A stretch of 64,000 nt of DNA from Aedes albopictus (Eukaryota > Arthropoda > Insecta > Diptera > Culicidae), in contig NC_085138.1 of assembly GCF_035046485.1 (NCBI RefSeq), positions 287,676,089 to 287,740,088 on the forward strand, read 5' to 3'. The notes beneath the pieces were generated by a model. That model was given only the letters and a program-made list of their open reading frames with translations. It was not told the origin of the DNA and did not search any database. The position numbers and the translations under genes are program-made. This document shows, piece after piece, positions 1-9,930 of this stretch (its first letter is position 1; the number at the start of each line of letters is the position of its first letter).

Positions 1-435
1 CAAGATGACTAACTTTTACATCAAAAGTCGTATTACAAATATGTACTATGTACGGATTTTTCGATGATTTGGTATAAGTAGGTTTATAGATGTGTAGGTA
101 CATATTTATCACGATAGAAAAATGCCTTAAATAAATGAAGCTACAACACGAATGAGATGTCGATTAGATGAGGTTAGCGCGATTACAACAGGTTTTTTTT
201 TTCTTAATTCGGTGGCTCGTTGCAATTTGCTAACTATGAAACAGTACACAGTTGCAAGGAAGTTGCGCTTTGAACACCAGGGTTTGACTAACCTTCTCAT
301 ACACTTGGGAAAACGTTACGGTCGATTGAATGGAAACAACGTTATTCCATGGTAATTTCCACATTGTACAGACTTAATTTTCAACCAAATCAGCTCAAAT
401 TTTGAGAGGTTAAGATTCCGGTAAGATTATGGTAA
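1..435. other. Unassigned AT-rich sequence
   Basis: No coding frame, RNA gene or repeat recognised. The last 13 bases before the SINE (423-435, aagattatggtaa) are the left copy of its probable target-site duplication. Confidence 0.5.
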
Positions 436-864
436 TCGCCGGGGCCCGTGGCGGAACTGGTCACTCGTTTGCTTCACAAGCAGATGGTCATGGGTTCGAT
501 CCCAGCCCCGGCACTTTCGTCAGTTGCTCTTTCCCCCTGAGAGCAGCTGACATTGATCCTCTTCTGAGCTAATGGCTCAAATGGACCCGGATATTTGGAC
601 ATCGGCGAACAGCAACCCATAATGGACCCCCAACCGGACTGGAAACAGGAACAACCAAACAGCCACACATCAACATCCTCGTGCTCATCATTCTACCATG
701 ATAGGGTAGAAAGTGAAAGCAGCGCAACGGCAACCAGTTCGATATAGTACAATTAGAATATAATACATTTAGGCGCTGTACAAAGTGTAAGTACAGCTTC
801 CAATTGGAATCGCTCACGCAGAGCTGTAAATCAGATTAAATGATTGAAGAATAAAAAAAAAAAG
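436..864 (+). mobile_element. tRNA-derived SINE, apparently full length
   Basis: Bases 438-512 fold as a tRNA: acceptor strands gccgggg (438-444) and ccccggc (506-512), a Val-like CAC at the anticodon position, and a B-box-like ggttcgatccc. An unrelated body of about 340 bases follows and ends in an A-run near 853-863. The flanks aagattatggtaa (423-435) and aagattctggtaa (862-874) differ at one base and are a likely TSD. Internal pol III promoters of tRNA type normally drive such SINEs. A minus-strand 5' fragment of the same family lies at 47341-47449. The CAC anticodon does not make this a functional tRNA gene, because the body is fused on and no terminator follows the head. Confidence 0.8.
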
Positions 865-1225
865 ATTCTGGTAACAAAACAACAATGGATTTTTGGTGAC
901 TCTTTCTGACGCTATTTATTGATAGTTGATAGTTTATTGATAGATGTGGGGCAAATCACATTAGGAGCAGGAGCAGCAGCGGACGAGAAGCAGCAGCAGA
1001 AGAGGAGCAGTGGAGCCAGCCGGCATCTCCGTTCCGGCAGCGAGTAAGCGGATGGCACCATCCTCTGCTAGCCGGAGCGTCGAGGAGCAGCGAAGTCGAC
1101 AGGAATGCGTCGGCATTTTGGTCGGCAGACTGTCGAGGTCACGACACTGGTGTGATTTGGGGGGATTCGGAAAGATAGCGCACAAAATATAAAATAGCAG
1201 TTTTGAAGTAAAATATTGTGAAAAT
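865..1225. other. Unassigned; GC-rich gag/cag low-complexity patch
   Basis: Bases 962-1090 are rich in agcagg/gcagc-type triplets and give overlapping frames on both strands. None resembles a known protein, and the frames follow from the base composition. Nothing else recognised. Confidence 0.4.
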
Positions 1226-1270
1226 GTTGTGTTTTGACGTAAACTACGTCTATGGGTAAGGTACGGTGAT
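1226..1270. repeat. Palindromic gacgta...tacgtc motif block
   Basis: The block gacgtaaactacgtc plus tatgggtaaggtacgg recurs inverted at 28608-28651, in both cases next to a MITE-1 copy. A shorter form lies at 25985-26000. It is probably a subterminal or terminal part of a DNA element. Confidence 0.5.
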
Positions 1271-1274
1271 ATAA

Positions 1275-2283
1275 ATATTGGACCGGGCCTTCACAGTTTA
1301 TGACCGAAGTTTGTATGGAGAACTTGGGGTGCTCATTGATATATGACGGGCTTGGTGGTCTAGTGGCTACCGCTTCTGATTCGTATGCAGAAGGTCACGG
1401 GTTCAATCCCTGGCCCGTTCCTTTCATCCTACTTTGTATCTTTCTATCAATTTTCTGCTCTACATATATAACTCATGTATATTCATATGTTCATAGCCAT
1501 CGCTAGAACCAGAAACGAATTGGAAAAAGTCGTTTCCCTTCCTTCAAACTTCCACTCCACATTGCATAACGCCTACAAGTTATGCAACCAAAGCGTGCTG
1601 TGTCACTTGATCTTATTCACCTTATCCACCACACAATCTATCACCTTACGGACACTTTAAATAACCCCCTATCCATGGATCGTATCACCGACCCAACGGT
1701 GACTCCCAGATCACCCATCCTTTCCGTCTAACAAATACCCCAGTCCGTGCTGGTTGTGGGGATGCAGAGGTGCTCTGGGTCTTTAGTACCAACAACCAGC
1801 ACACTCTAACATTCCTTTCCCTTCCCAACTGACTATAAGGACGTGGCCGGCGCCGTTTTTGATCCAAAATGTATGAGTTGCTTAAATTGCACTTTGAGAA
1901 TAAGTGGAGTGTCCCAGCCCTTATTCATTTGGATCTCAGTGCAATTGGTACCAGCTCAGATCAATCACGGAGGAGCAACATGTATAGTCAGACTTGATCG
2001 TTTTGATCGTTTTTTTAGAACTTGGGGTGCTCATTGATATACGCATTAGAACGTGCCGAGCATATATTTAGGCGTTTTCGGTATTTATGTTTGTTTCGTT
2101 ATTGTCTAACGCCTAAATATATGCACTGCGCGTTCTTATGCACATATCAATTGAACACCCCAAGTTCTCCATACAAACTTCGGTCATAAACTGTGAAGGC
2201 CCGGTCCAATATTTAAAAAAAAAATCTTTCACTATGACACTTCTAGGGTCCCAAAATCCTGTTCTTTTTTTTCTCATCCCATA
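1275..2283. mobile_element. MITE-1 copy 1 (TIR element split by a SINE)
   Basis: Sequence around 1275-1343 (aaatattggaccgggccttc onward) is repeated inverted at 2148-2214. Between 2017 and 2170 the two sides of a palindromic core (catatatttaggcg and cgcctaaatatatg) face each other. The right end runs through tctagggtcccaaaatcctg to ctcatcccataac (2283). Related ends occur at 12487-12628, 19126-19406 and 28660-28918. No transposase is present, so this is a non-autonomous element. The superfamily is not determined because I could not fix its TSD. A SINE (1344-2016) interrupts the left half. Confidence 0.7.
1344..2016 (+). mobile_element. tRNA-headed SINE with a LINE-like tail
   Basis: The head (about 1346-1421) is tRNA-like: acgggc pairs with gcccgt, cttctg pairs with cagaag, and gggttcaatccc is the B box. 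Bases about 1735-2010 match, in opposite orientation, the 3' end of the jockey-type LINE at 22684-22975, and more weakly 36765-37030. The tail ends in repeats of tgatcgtttt. A perfect 25-base duplication (1319-1343 and 2017-2041, beginning agaacttggggtg) flanks the insertion. The SINE interrupts MITE-1 copy 1, so it is younger than that element. Confidence 0.8.
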
Positions 2284-2306
2284 ACAAAATTTAGTGTTGA
2301 ACGGTG

Positions 2307-3620
2307 TTATTTGTACAGTAGAGGGATACGTCGTTCAACCTTGTTAACCTCATAAAATCCTGATTTGCATTTCAATTCGCACAGTAACCCTTTCTCTACA
2401 GCCATCAGCATCAAATAAAAAAGTCTTTCTTTTCCCATTGTTGTCCTGGTGTAGTCTTTCACTCTACGCATCGCCGAGAAGCTTCGTTCAACAGTGGCGG
2501 TTGTACTGGGAACGTCCAAATCAACTTCGCCAATTTGAGTGTCTCGCATAAGACTTTCTCCAAGTCACCACCAACGATCATCGTTTGATCGTTGACTGTT
2601 TTCCCAGTGAGCTCATCGCGAGAATGCAGTACTTTAAGTTCGCCACCTAAGGCCGTTACAAATATTTATTTCACTTTTTGTCCCACCACTCTTTTCCTGG
2701 TCGAGGGGGGGGGGATAAAAATAATAAAGCATTTAATCAGAAAAATATTTAAAACTCTTCGGATTTGTTAAAGAATTTTTGGCAAGACCCGATATTTTGA
2801 TAAATATTTTTTTATCTGCCCCCTCAAAATGCAAAATCCAGCCAAAAATTTTTGAAGGGGGGGGAGACAAAAAGTCAAAAATAAATTTGTATCAGCCTAA
2901 TTTGGTACTGTCGAAATCATTGCCATACGGCTTTGTCCGTAGACCTCGACAGAAGAAGTGTACAAGTCGTCAAACGGTTTGGCTGATCTCAACTTCTCGA
3001 TTGATTTGCGGCAATCAATGACATTCTTCTTGCATTGAATTGCATCAAGATCTTTTTGCTGCAAAATTCTATAAAGGACATCCGTGTAGCAAAAGATAGA
3101 AGCCGAAATTTTAAGAAGCACAGTAGGAATCCGTGTAATCCACGAGCAGTGGTACTTGTATCTCCATCCCAATCCATGTCACCAAAATAGATATCACCGA
3201 GACACGTCTATGTACCTGCATAGTTGTAGTTCACAACATTTATGCCTGAAACGATTGGTCGATCCTTGTCCTTGAGTCTCCCGTCATGACCACGAAAACT
3301 CAGTACGTGTGAGCCCAAACAGCAAACAATGTCGATCAATGTTCTCAAACCTTTTCTATTTTTACTCACTAGAAGATTGTGGCTGGTTTGGGCTACTTTG
3401 CGTGCATGATCAATGCTTTCATCAATGCGTACTTTACCGAACGTTTTGAGAGCCATTGAATTATCGATATGGTCCTTTGGCGAAGCATGCACTTTAAGAG
3501 CCACTGACAAATGATTCAAATTCGCGAAACCAGTTTTAGACCTTCACTTTATCAGCATGCCCATCGCAAGCCAATTTGTCCTTAGCTGCTGGCGGATGAG
3601 CTACTTTCCCAAGGCGAAAA
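2307..3620 (-). pseudogene. Decayed hAT transposase (DUF4371 / hAT dimerisation type)
   Basis: Three minus-strand blocks line up like a hAT transposase. Bases 3519-3208 give an N-terminal part with NRKGLRTLIDIV and LSFRGHDGRLKDKDR, typical of DUF4371 hAT proteins. Bases 3172-2897 give a middle part with TDVLYRILQQKDLDAIQ. Bases 2549-2307 give the C-terminal dimerisation region with STTATVERSFSAMRRVKDY. Frameshifts, stops and a 233-bp MITE break the frame. Only a remnant of such an autonomous element survives, so it cannot make transposase now. Two hAT-type elements here (4242-4428 and 29762-30236) would need such an enzyme, but no link to this copy is shown. Confidence 0.75.
2658..2890. mobile_element. 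233-bp MITE with G/C-tract TIRs
   Basis: The left end acaaatatttatttcacttt and the inverted right end acaaatttatttttgacttt are matching TIRs that continue through tttttgtc into facing poly-G/C tracts (2705-2715 and 2858-2867). It lies between two blocks of the hAT relic. No TSD is evident. Confidence 0.65.
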
Positions 3621-3639
3621 CGCAAAATACAGTATCCAT

Positions 3640-3835
3640 TTTCGCCACCGCCTCACCGTGGGCGGTGAACTTTCAAATCGTCACTCCGAGTTTCTCCTCC
3701 TGGCCTACCTGAGCGTCAAGGTCTCCCACGATGATCTTGAAGTCTTGTCCTGGGCAGCTATCGTTCTCGCGTTCGAGCTCCACGTAGAATGTGTCCGTGT
3801 CATCATCAGTGCTCCCGGAGCAAGGACTGTACACT
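3640..3835 (-). pseudogene. RTE-like LINE endonuclease fragment
   Basis: Read on the minus strand, this encodes CSGSTDDDTDTFYVELEREN followed by IIVGDLDAQVGQEEKLGVTI. That is homologous to the endonuclease of the LINE at 12629-19111 (HSGSTDDDKDAFYAQLERE ... IIIGDSNAHVGQEEE). It covers the GDxNAxVG block of an AP-endonuclease domain and is truncated at both ends. R1 copy A begins about 12 bp downstream. Confidence 0.75.
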
Positions 3836-3848
3836 CAAACTGTACACT

Positions 3849-4348
3849 GTTATGTGCCTCCGCGGTGGCCGATCGAGCGGTTCACGCAAATGCTGGACCG
3901 CTTAACGACCGTGCAAACAGGGCGAAGGCCGGTGGTAATAGCGGGTGACTTTAATGCCTGGGCTGTGGAATGGGGAAGCCGTTTCACGAACCAGCGAGGT
4001 CAGATCCTGCTAGAAACACTGGCCATCTTAGATGTCGACTTGGCTAACGTCGGTACCAAGAGTACCTATAGTCGAAACGGAGCGGAGTCAATTATTGACG
4101 TGACCTTTTGTAGTCTTAGCCTAACAAGTAGCTCGAACTGGAGAGTAGATGATGGCTACACTCACTGCGACCACCTGGCGGTTCGCTACAGTATCAACTA
4201 CAACAACAGCAGACAGTGGATAGAAGAAGAGGCGGCTAGGCCATGGTTTCCCAAACTGTGGGTCGCGACCCCCCAGGGGGGTCGCCAGCCTACTTCCAGG
4301 GGGTCGCGAGGGTCCGTTAAATACTTTACTGTAACAGACAACAAATGA
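3849..4348 (+). pseudogene. R1 copy A endonuclease fragment
   Basis: The frame encodes the C-terminal two-thirds of an APE-like endonuclease: CYVPPRWPIERFTQ, then GDFNAWAVEWGSR (catalytic D/N block), SRNGAESIIDVTF and YTHCDHLAVRYS. The usual SDH catalytic triplet reads CDH here and in B, while copy C has SDH. The N-terminal part with the first catalytic residues is missing. The MITE at 4242 adds 195 bp including its TSD, which keeps frame but brings a stop (tga at 4346-4348). Confidence 0.85.
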
Positions 4349-4428
4349 GGGAATTTCTATGGGGGGTCGCGAAAACTACGTCTGCTGGCAAAAGGGGGTC
4401 GCGCAACCTGAAAGTTTGGGAACGTATG
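4242..4428. mobile_element. 187-bp hAT-type MITE in R1 copy A
   Basis: The TIRs are catggtttcccaaact and, inverted from the right, catacgttcccaaacttt. Subterminal gggtcgcgaccccc blocks are typical of hAT elements. The 8-bp TSD ggctaggc is exact (4234-4241 and 4429-4436). Copy C has the uninterrupted site (gcggctaggccaaggcc near 59199). Copy B has an excision footprint at the same place. It carries no coding capacity. Confidence 0.92.
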
Positions 4429-4436
4429 GGCTAGGC

Positions 4437-5416
4437 CAAGGCCAAGCCCTCGTAGGTGGAAGACATCATACTTCGACGAAGAGGTATTTAGGGAAGCGCT
4501 CCGCCGTGATCGAAACCTAATCGGTTTAGACGGCGACGAGCTGGTAGCGGTGCTCTCGCGTGCGTGTGATGCGACCATGCCTAGGCGAGTCCACCTTAGA
4601 AATGGAAGGTCACCGGCTTACTGGTGGAGCGACGCGATTGCGGACCTGCGCCGCGCCTGCCTACGGGCTAGGCGGCGGATGCAGAGAGCACGATCAGAGG
4701 AAGAGCGAAACGAACGGCGGGTGGTGTTCGCCGCTGCAAAAGCCGCGCTTAAGACCGAGATAAGAGCAAGCAAAAAGGCCTGCTTCGAGGGTCTCTGTCA
4801 GAGTGCCAATACGAACCCGTGGGGTGACGCCTACAGGATCGTTATGGCCAAGACGAGAGGTGTGATGGCGCCTACAGAGCAATCTCTAGAGTTGTTGGAG
4901 GGGATCATTGGAGGACTTTTTCCGCGTCATGATTCTAGTCCTTGGCCTCCTTTCGTAGGACAGCCGGGGACTGGGGCTAGCGATGAGGAGAGGGTCACCA
5001 ATGTGGAACTTACGGGGATAGCTAAGTCCCTTAGCTTAGGTAAGGCCCCAGGTCCGGACGGAGTTCCGTACCTGGCCTTAAAAGTAGCTATTGCAGAGGC
5101 TCCCGAGATGTTCAGGTCTGCTATGCAGAAATGCCTGGACGAGGGAGTTTTCCCAGAAGCTTGGAAGAGGCAGAGCCTGGTACTATTGCCAAAGGCGGGG
5201 AAACCACCCGGAGACCCGTCGGCATATAGACCAATATGCTTGATTGACACGGCGGGGAAGGTGCTCGAAAAGATCCTCCTCAATAGAATGTTGGGCTGCT
5301 ATTGCCGATGCTCTCTTGCGTCTGGGGATACCGGAGTACTTGTACAAGATTCTCGGAAGCTACTTTCAGAATCGCGTACTAGTTTACGACACGAAGGTGG
5401 GTCGGAAGTGCTTTCA
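4437..5416 (+). pseudogene. R1 copy A reverse transcriptase, N-terminal half
   Basis: The frame carries the R1 RT lead-in: SLGKAPGPDGVPYLALKVAI, FPEAWKRQSLVLLPKAGKPP and AYRPICLIDTAGKVLEKIL. At about 5292 a deletion joins LLNRML to sequence that reads AAIADALLRLGIPEYLYKIL in another frame. Compared with copy C this removes the region holding RT motif A (VTLDVRNAF in C). A second deletion near 5415 joins FHIEV to RLECPVGVVIV and removes the QGS motif B. Product: non-functional RT remnant. Confidence 0.88.
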
Positions 5417-5418
5417 CA

Positions 5419-6501
5419 TTGAGGTTAGAGTGCCCAGTGGGAGTGGTGATTGTCGGATTTGCCGACGATATTACGCTCGAAGTCTACGGTGAAACGATCG
5501 AGGAGGTAAAGTTGACTACCAACCACTCGATCAAGGTTGTGGAGGCGTGGATGCGGTCCAGGAAACTGGAGCTGGCTCACCACAAGACAGAGGTGACGGT
5601 TGTTAACAACATGCAGTCGGCGCAGCAGACGGAGATCAGTGTAGGAGAGTGCATTATCCTGTCAAAGCGCTCTGTCAAGCACTTGGGCGTGATGATCGAT
5701 GATAAGCTTACCTTCGGTATCCACGTCGATTATGCCTGTAAAAGAGCCTCCACAGCTATTGCGGCACTGTCCCGGATGATGTCCAATAGCTCAGCGGTGT
5801 ACGCCAGTAGGCGCAAGCTTCTGGCTAGTGTTGCTACGTCCATACATGGCGGCCCGGCGTGGGGTACCGCGCTAAGTACTGAATGCTACCGACGGAAGCT
5901 GGAAAGTACTTACAGGCTTATGTGTCTAAGGGTTGCGAGCGCGTACCGTACCGTGTCACACGACGCTCTCTGCGTCATTACTGGTATGGTGCTTATCAGC
6001 ATTCTTATCAATGAGGACATGGAGTGCTTCGAAATGCGCGGCACAAGAGGCATACGCAGGACTGTCAGGATGGCCTCTATGGTCAAATGGCAGCGCGCGT
6101 GGGACAGTTCCATCAAAGGAAGGTAGACCCATAGGTTGATACCGAGGGTAGATAGTTGGATTGATATGCGCCATGGGGAAGTCACATTCCACCTGACACA
6201 GGTCCTTACAGGTCATGGTTGCTTCCGACAGTATCTACACCGTTTCGGGCATGCGGATTCTCCCGAATGCCCAGTGTGCAATGGTTTAGAGGAAACGGCG
6301 GAACACGTTTTGTTCGTGTGCCCGCGTTTTCGCACAATGCGTGACCGCATGCTTGCCACATGCGGGGAGGACACAACTCCGGACAACTTGGTCCAGAGGA
6401 TGTGTAGGGATGAGTTTGGCTGGAACGCCGTTTCAACGGCTATTACCCACATCGTCTGGGAGCTACAGAGGAGGTGGCGCGTGGACTCGGAGAATGGCTA
6501 G
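5419..6501 (+). pseudogene. R1 copy A RT palm/thumb and C-terminal zinc knuckle
   Basis: One frame interrupted by a single stop (tag, 6124-6126, where a Trp codon would fit GRWTHRLIPR). It keeps RT motif C as VGFADDITLEVYGE, then HLGVMIDDKLTFG, and ends with CPVCNGLEETAEHVLFVC, the Cys/His knuckle usual at the R1 ORF2 C-terminus. Copy B has the same frame and the same stop, so the stop predates their separation. Confidence 0.87.
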
Positions 6502-7215
6502 TCCAGATGCAGTACAAGAGGTGGTCCAGGGGTTCGGAGTCGGCTTCGTAGGTCATACCGGTGCCCTGCGGTCGAGATCGACCCTTACAACGATTAAGTG
6601 GCCGCGGAGAGGAAGTCCCGGTAGTGGTGCTGTCGTGGCGTCGGTCTACTGGGTTGGATCCGAGCCCGCGGTTGGAAAGGGGTCCCCGGCAAGGGTCGGG
6701 GTAGGTGAGATCCTGCTGTCTGCAACCTACGGGTGCATCTAATAGGGCCTGAAGGGTAGTGATACCCTTCCTTACGGGCAGGTCAGATCGGGTTGCACGT
6801 GGGCATCAGTTCTTGATGTCCACTCAGCAGTAGGGCGCGGGCGGGGTTGACCCTGCCCGCCTTCCGAGGACAAAGGGAGTGGCGAGGACCACTCGGGAAA
6901 CTGGCTAAGCGCCAGCATGTTACCGTGATGGACTCTCCAAAGCGAGTCATCGATGTTCGTTGCTGCAGGCTACGCAGCTAACCTTGTGGGTGCGATGTGC
7001 ACTAGCCCCTCTCTGAAGCAATACCTTCTTGGTGGTTCCGGAGAGACGTAGGGTTTGGCGACCATAGGAATGGTTTAGTGGGTACGAGGAGAGAGTAGTC
7101 CTGGATTTTACTTTTGTTGTAGAAGACGGCCTGTCAGACCTACACTACCCTAACCTTCTGTTAGGGTGTCTGTTGAGCAGATTATCCCCCTATGGTTTAG
7201 AAGGAAAAAAAAAAA
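6502..7215 (+). other. R1 copy A 3' UTR
   Basis: Non-coding tail matching copy B 9702-9930 plus 10775-11224. A holds about 40 bases (near 6561-6600, gtgccctgcggtcgagatcg...) that B lacks. It ends tatggtttagaagg plus an A-run. Confidence 0.8.
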
Positions 7216-7237
7216 ACAGTCCAGCATCATCTTCTTC

Positions 7238-7629
7238 TGTAGCTGTTATGTGCCTCCGCGGTGGCCGATCGAGCGGTTCACGCAAATGCTGGACCGCTTA
7301 ACGACCGTGCAAACAGGGCGAAGGCCGGTGATAATAGCGGGTGACTTCAATGCCTGGGCTGTGGAATGGGGAAGCCGTTTCACGAACCAGCGGGGTCAGA
7401 TCCTGCTAGAAACACTGGCCATCTTAGATGTCGACTTGGCTAACGTCGGTACCAAGAGTACCTATAGTCGAAATGGAGCGGAGTCAATTATTGACGTGAC
7501 CTTTTGTAGTCTTGGCCTAATAAGTAGCTCGAACTGGAGAGCAGATGATGGCTACACTCACTGCGACCACCTGGCGGTTCGCTACAGTATCAACTACAAC
7601 AACAGCAGACAGTGGATAGAAGAAGAGGC
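7238..7629 (+). pseudogene. R1 copy B endonuclease fragment
   Basis: Same region as in copy A (CSCYVPPRWPIERF ... GDFNAWAVEWGSR ... YTHCDHLAVRYS). The 8-bp net gain at the excision footprint shifts the frame, so this frame no longer continues into RT. Confidence 0.85.
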
Positions 7630-7645
7630 GGCTAGGGGGCTAGGC
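7630..7645. other. hAT excision footprint
   Basis: Copy B reads ggctaggg-ggctaggc exactly where copy A holds the MITE between two copies of ggctaggc, and where copy C has one ggctaggc. The last base of the left TSD is changed from C to its complement G. hAT transposases leave this signature because they form a hairpin on the flanking DNA during excision. Confidence 0.9.
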
Positions 7646-8625
7646 CAAGGCCAAGCCCTCGTAGGTGGAAGACATCATACTTCGACGAAGAGGTATTAAG
7701 GGAAGCGCTCCGCCGTGAGCGAAACTTAATCGGTTTAGACGGCGACGAGCTGGTAGCGGTGCCCTCGCGTGCGTGTGATGCGACCATGCCTAGGCGAGTC
7801 CACCTTAGAAATGGAAGGTCACCGGCTTACTGGTGGAGCGACGCGATTGCGGACCTGCGCCGCGCCTGCCTACGGGCTAGGCGGCGGATGCAGCGAGCAC
7901 GATCAGAGGAAGAGCGAAACGAACGGCGGGTGGTGTTCGCCGCTGCAAAAGCAGCGCTTAAGACCGAGATAAGAGCAAGCAAAAAGGCCTGCTTCGAGGG
8001 TCTCTGTCAGAGTGCCAATACGAACCCGTGGGGTGACGCCTACAGGATCGTTATGGCCAAGACGAGAGGTGTGATGGCGCCTACAGAGCAATCTCTAGAG
8101 TTGTTGGAGGGGATCATTGGAGGACTTTTTCCACGTCATGATTCTAGTCCTTGGCCTCCTTTCGTAGGACAGCCGGGGACTGGGGCTAGCGATGAGGAGA
8201 GGGTCACCAATGTGGAACTTACGGGGATAGCTAAGTCCCTTAGCTTAGGTAAGGCCCCAGGTCCGGACGGAGTTCCGTACCTGGCCTTAAAAGTAGCTAT
8301 TGCAGAGGCTCCCGAGATGTTCAGGTCTGCTATGCAGAAATGCCTGGACGAGGGAGTTTTCCCAGAAGCTTGGAAGAGGCAGAGCCTGGTACTATTGCCA
8401 AAGGCGGGGAAACCACCCGGAGACCCGTCGGCATATAGACCAATATGCTTGATTGACACGGCGGGGAAGGTGCTCGAAAAGATCCTCCTCAATAGAATGT
8501 TAGGCTGCTATTGCCGATGCTCTCTTGCGTCTGGGGATGCCGGAGTACTTGTACAAGATTCTCGGAAGCTACTTTCAGAATCGCGTACTAGTTTACGACA
8601 CGGAGGTGGGTCGGAAGTGCTTTCA
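7646..8625 (+). pseudogene. R1 copy B reverse transcriptase, N-terminal half
   Basis: Same content and same deletion junctions as copy A: GKAPGPDGVPYLALKVAI, then LLNRML joined to GCYCRCSLASG in frame, with AAIADALLRLG in the shifted frame. RT motifs A and B are missing, so no active enzyme is expected. Confidence 0.87.
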
Positions 8626-8627
8626 CA

Positions 8628-9701
8628 TTGAGGTTAGAGTGCCCAGTGGGAGTGGTGATTGTCGGATTTGCCGACGATATTACGCTCGAAGTCTACGGTG
8701 AAACGATCGAGGAGGTGAAGTTGACTACCGACCACTCGATCAAGGTTGTGGAGGCGTGGATGCGGTCCAGAAAACTGGAGCTGGCTCACCACAAGACAGA
8801 GGTGACGGTTGTTAACAACATGCAGTCGGCGCAGCAGACGGAGATCAGTGTAGGAGAGTGCATTATCCTGTCAAAGCGCTCTGTCAAGCACTTGGGCATG
8901 ATGATCGATGATAAGCTTACCTTCGGTATCCACGTCGATTATGCCTGTAAAAGAGCCTCCATAGCTATTGCGGCACTGTCCCGGATGATGTCCAATAGCT
9001 CAGCGGTGTACGCCAGTAAGCGCAAGCTTCTGGCTAGTGTTGCTACGTCCATACATGGCGGCCCGGCGTGGGGTACCGCGCTAAGTACTGAATGCTACCG
9101 ACGGAAGCTGGAAAGTACTTACAGGCTTATGTGTCTAAGGGTTGCGAGCGCGTACCGTACCGTGTCACACGACGCTCTCTGCGTCATTACTGGTATGGTG
9201 CTTATCAGCATTCTTATCAATGAGGACATGGAGTGCTTCGAAATGCGCGGCACAAGAGGCATACGCAGGACTGTCAGGATGGCCTCTATGGTCAAATGGC
9301 AGCGCGCGTGGGACAGTTCCATCAAAGGAAGGTAGACCCATAGGTTGATACCGAGGGTAGATAGTAGGATTAATATGCGCCATGGGGAAGTCACATTCCA
9401 CCTGACACAGGTCCTTACAGGTCATGGTTGCTTCCGACAGTATCTACACCGTTTCGGGCATGCGGATTCTCCCGAATGCCCAGTGTGCAATGGTTTAGAG
9501 GAAACGGCGGAACACGTTTTGTTCGTGTGCCCGCGTTTTCGCACAATGCGTGACCGCATGCTTGCCACATGCGGGGAGGACACAACTCCGGACAACTTGG
9601 TCCAGAGGATGTGTAGGGATGAGTTTGGCTGGAACGCCGTTTCAACGGCTATCGTCTGGGAGCTACAGAGGAGGTGGCTCGTGGACTCGGAGAATGGCTA
9701 G
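8628..9701 (+). pseudogene. R1 copy B RT palm/thumb and zinc knuckle
   Basis: Contains GFADDITLEVYGE (motif C) and CPVCNGLEETAEHVLFVC, with the same single stop as A at 9333-9335. Three codons (THI in A) are deleted near 9653. Confidence 0.86.
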
Positions 9702-9930
9702 TCCAGATGCAGTGCAAGAGGTGGTCCAGGGGTTCGAAGTCGGCTTCGTAGGTCATACCGGCCGCGGAGAGGAAGTCCCGGTAGCGGTGCTGTCGTGGCG
9801 TCGGTCTACTGGGTTGGATCCGAGCCCGCGGTTGGAAAGGGGTCCCCGGCAAGGGTCGGGGTAGGTGAGACCCTGCTGTCTGCAACCTTCTGGTGCAGCT
9901 GATAGGGCTTGAAGGGTAGTGATACCCTTG

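Larger units (their letters stand above)
3847..7215 (+). mobile_element. R1-clade LINE copy A, 5'-truncated, internally deleted
   Basis: This is an R1-type non-LTR element that starts in the middle of the endonuclease domain and runs through RT and a C-terminal zinc knuckle to a 3' UTR ending in an A-run (7204-7215). Two internal deletions remove RT motifs A and B; a third disruption is a hAT MITE at 4242-4428. Copy B follows head-to-tail and is about 98-99% identical by eye. The sequence cagtccagcatca (7216-7228) after the A-run reappears with one change after copy B (11225-11237), so it may be the TSD of B. Confidence 0.9.

Noticed and set aside
438..512. tRNA-Val(CAC) gene
   Set aside because: The tRNA-like part is the head of a SINE with body, A-tail and TSD. 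A second copy at 47.4 kb has a mutated anticodon.
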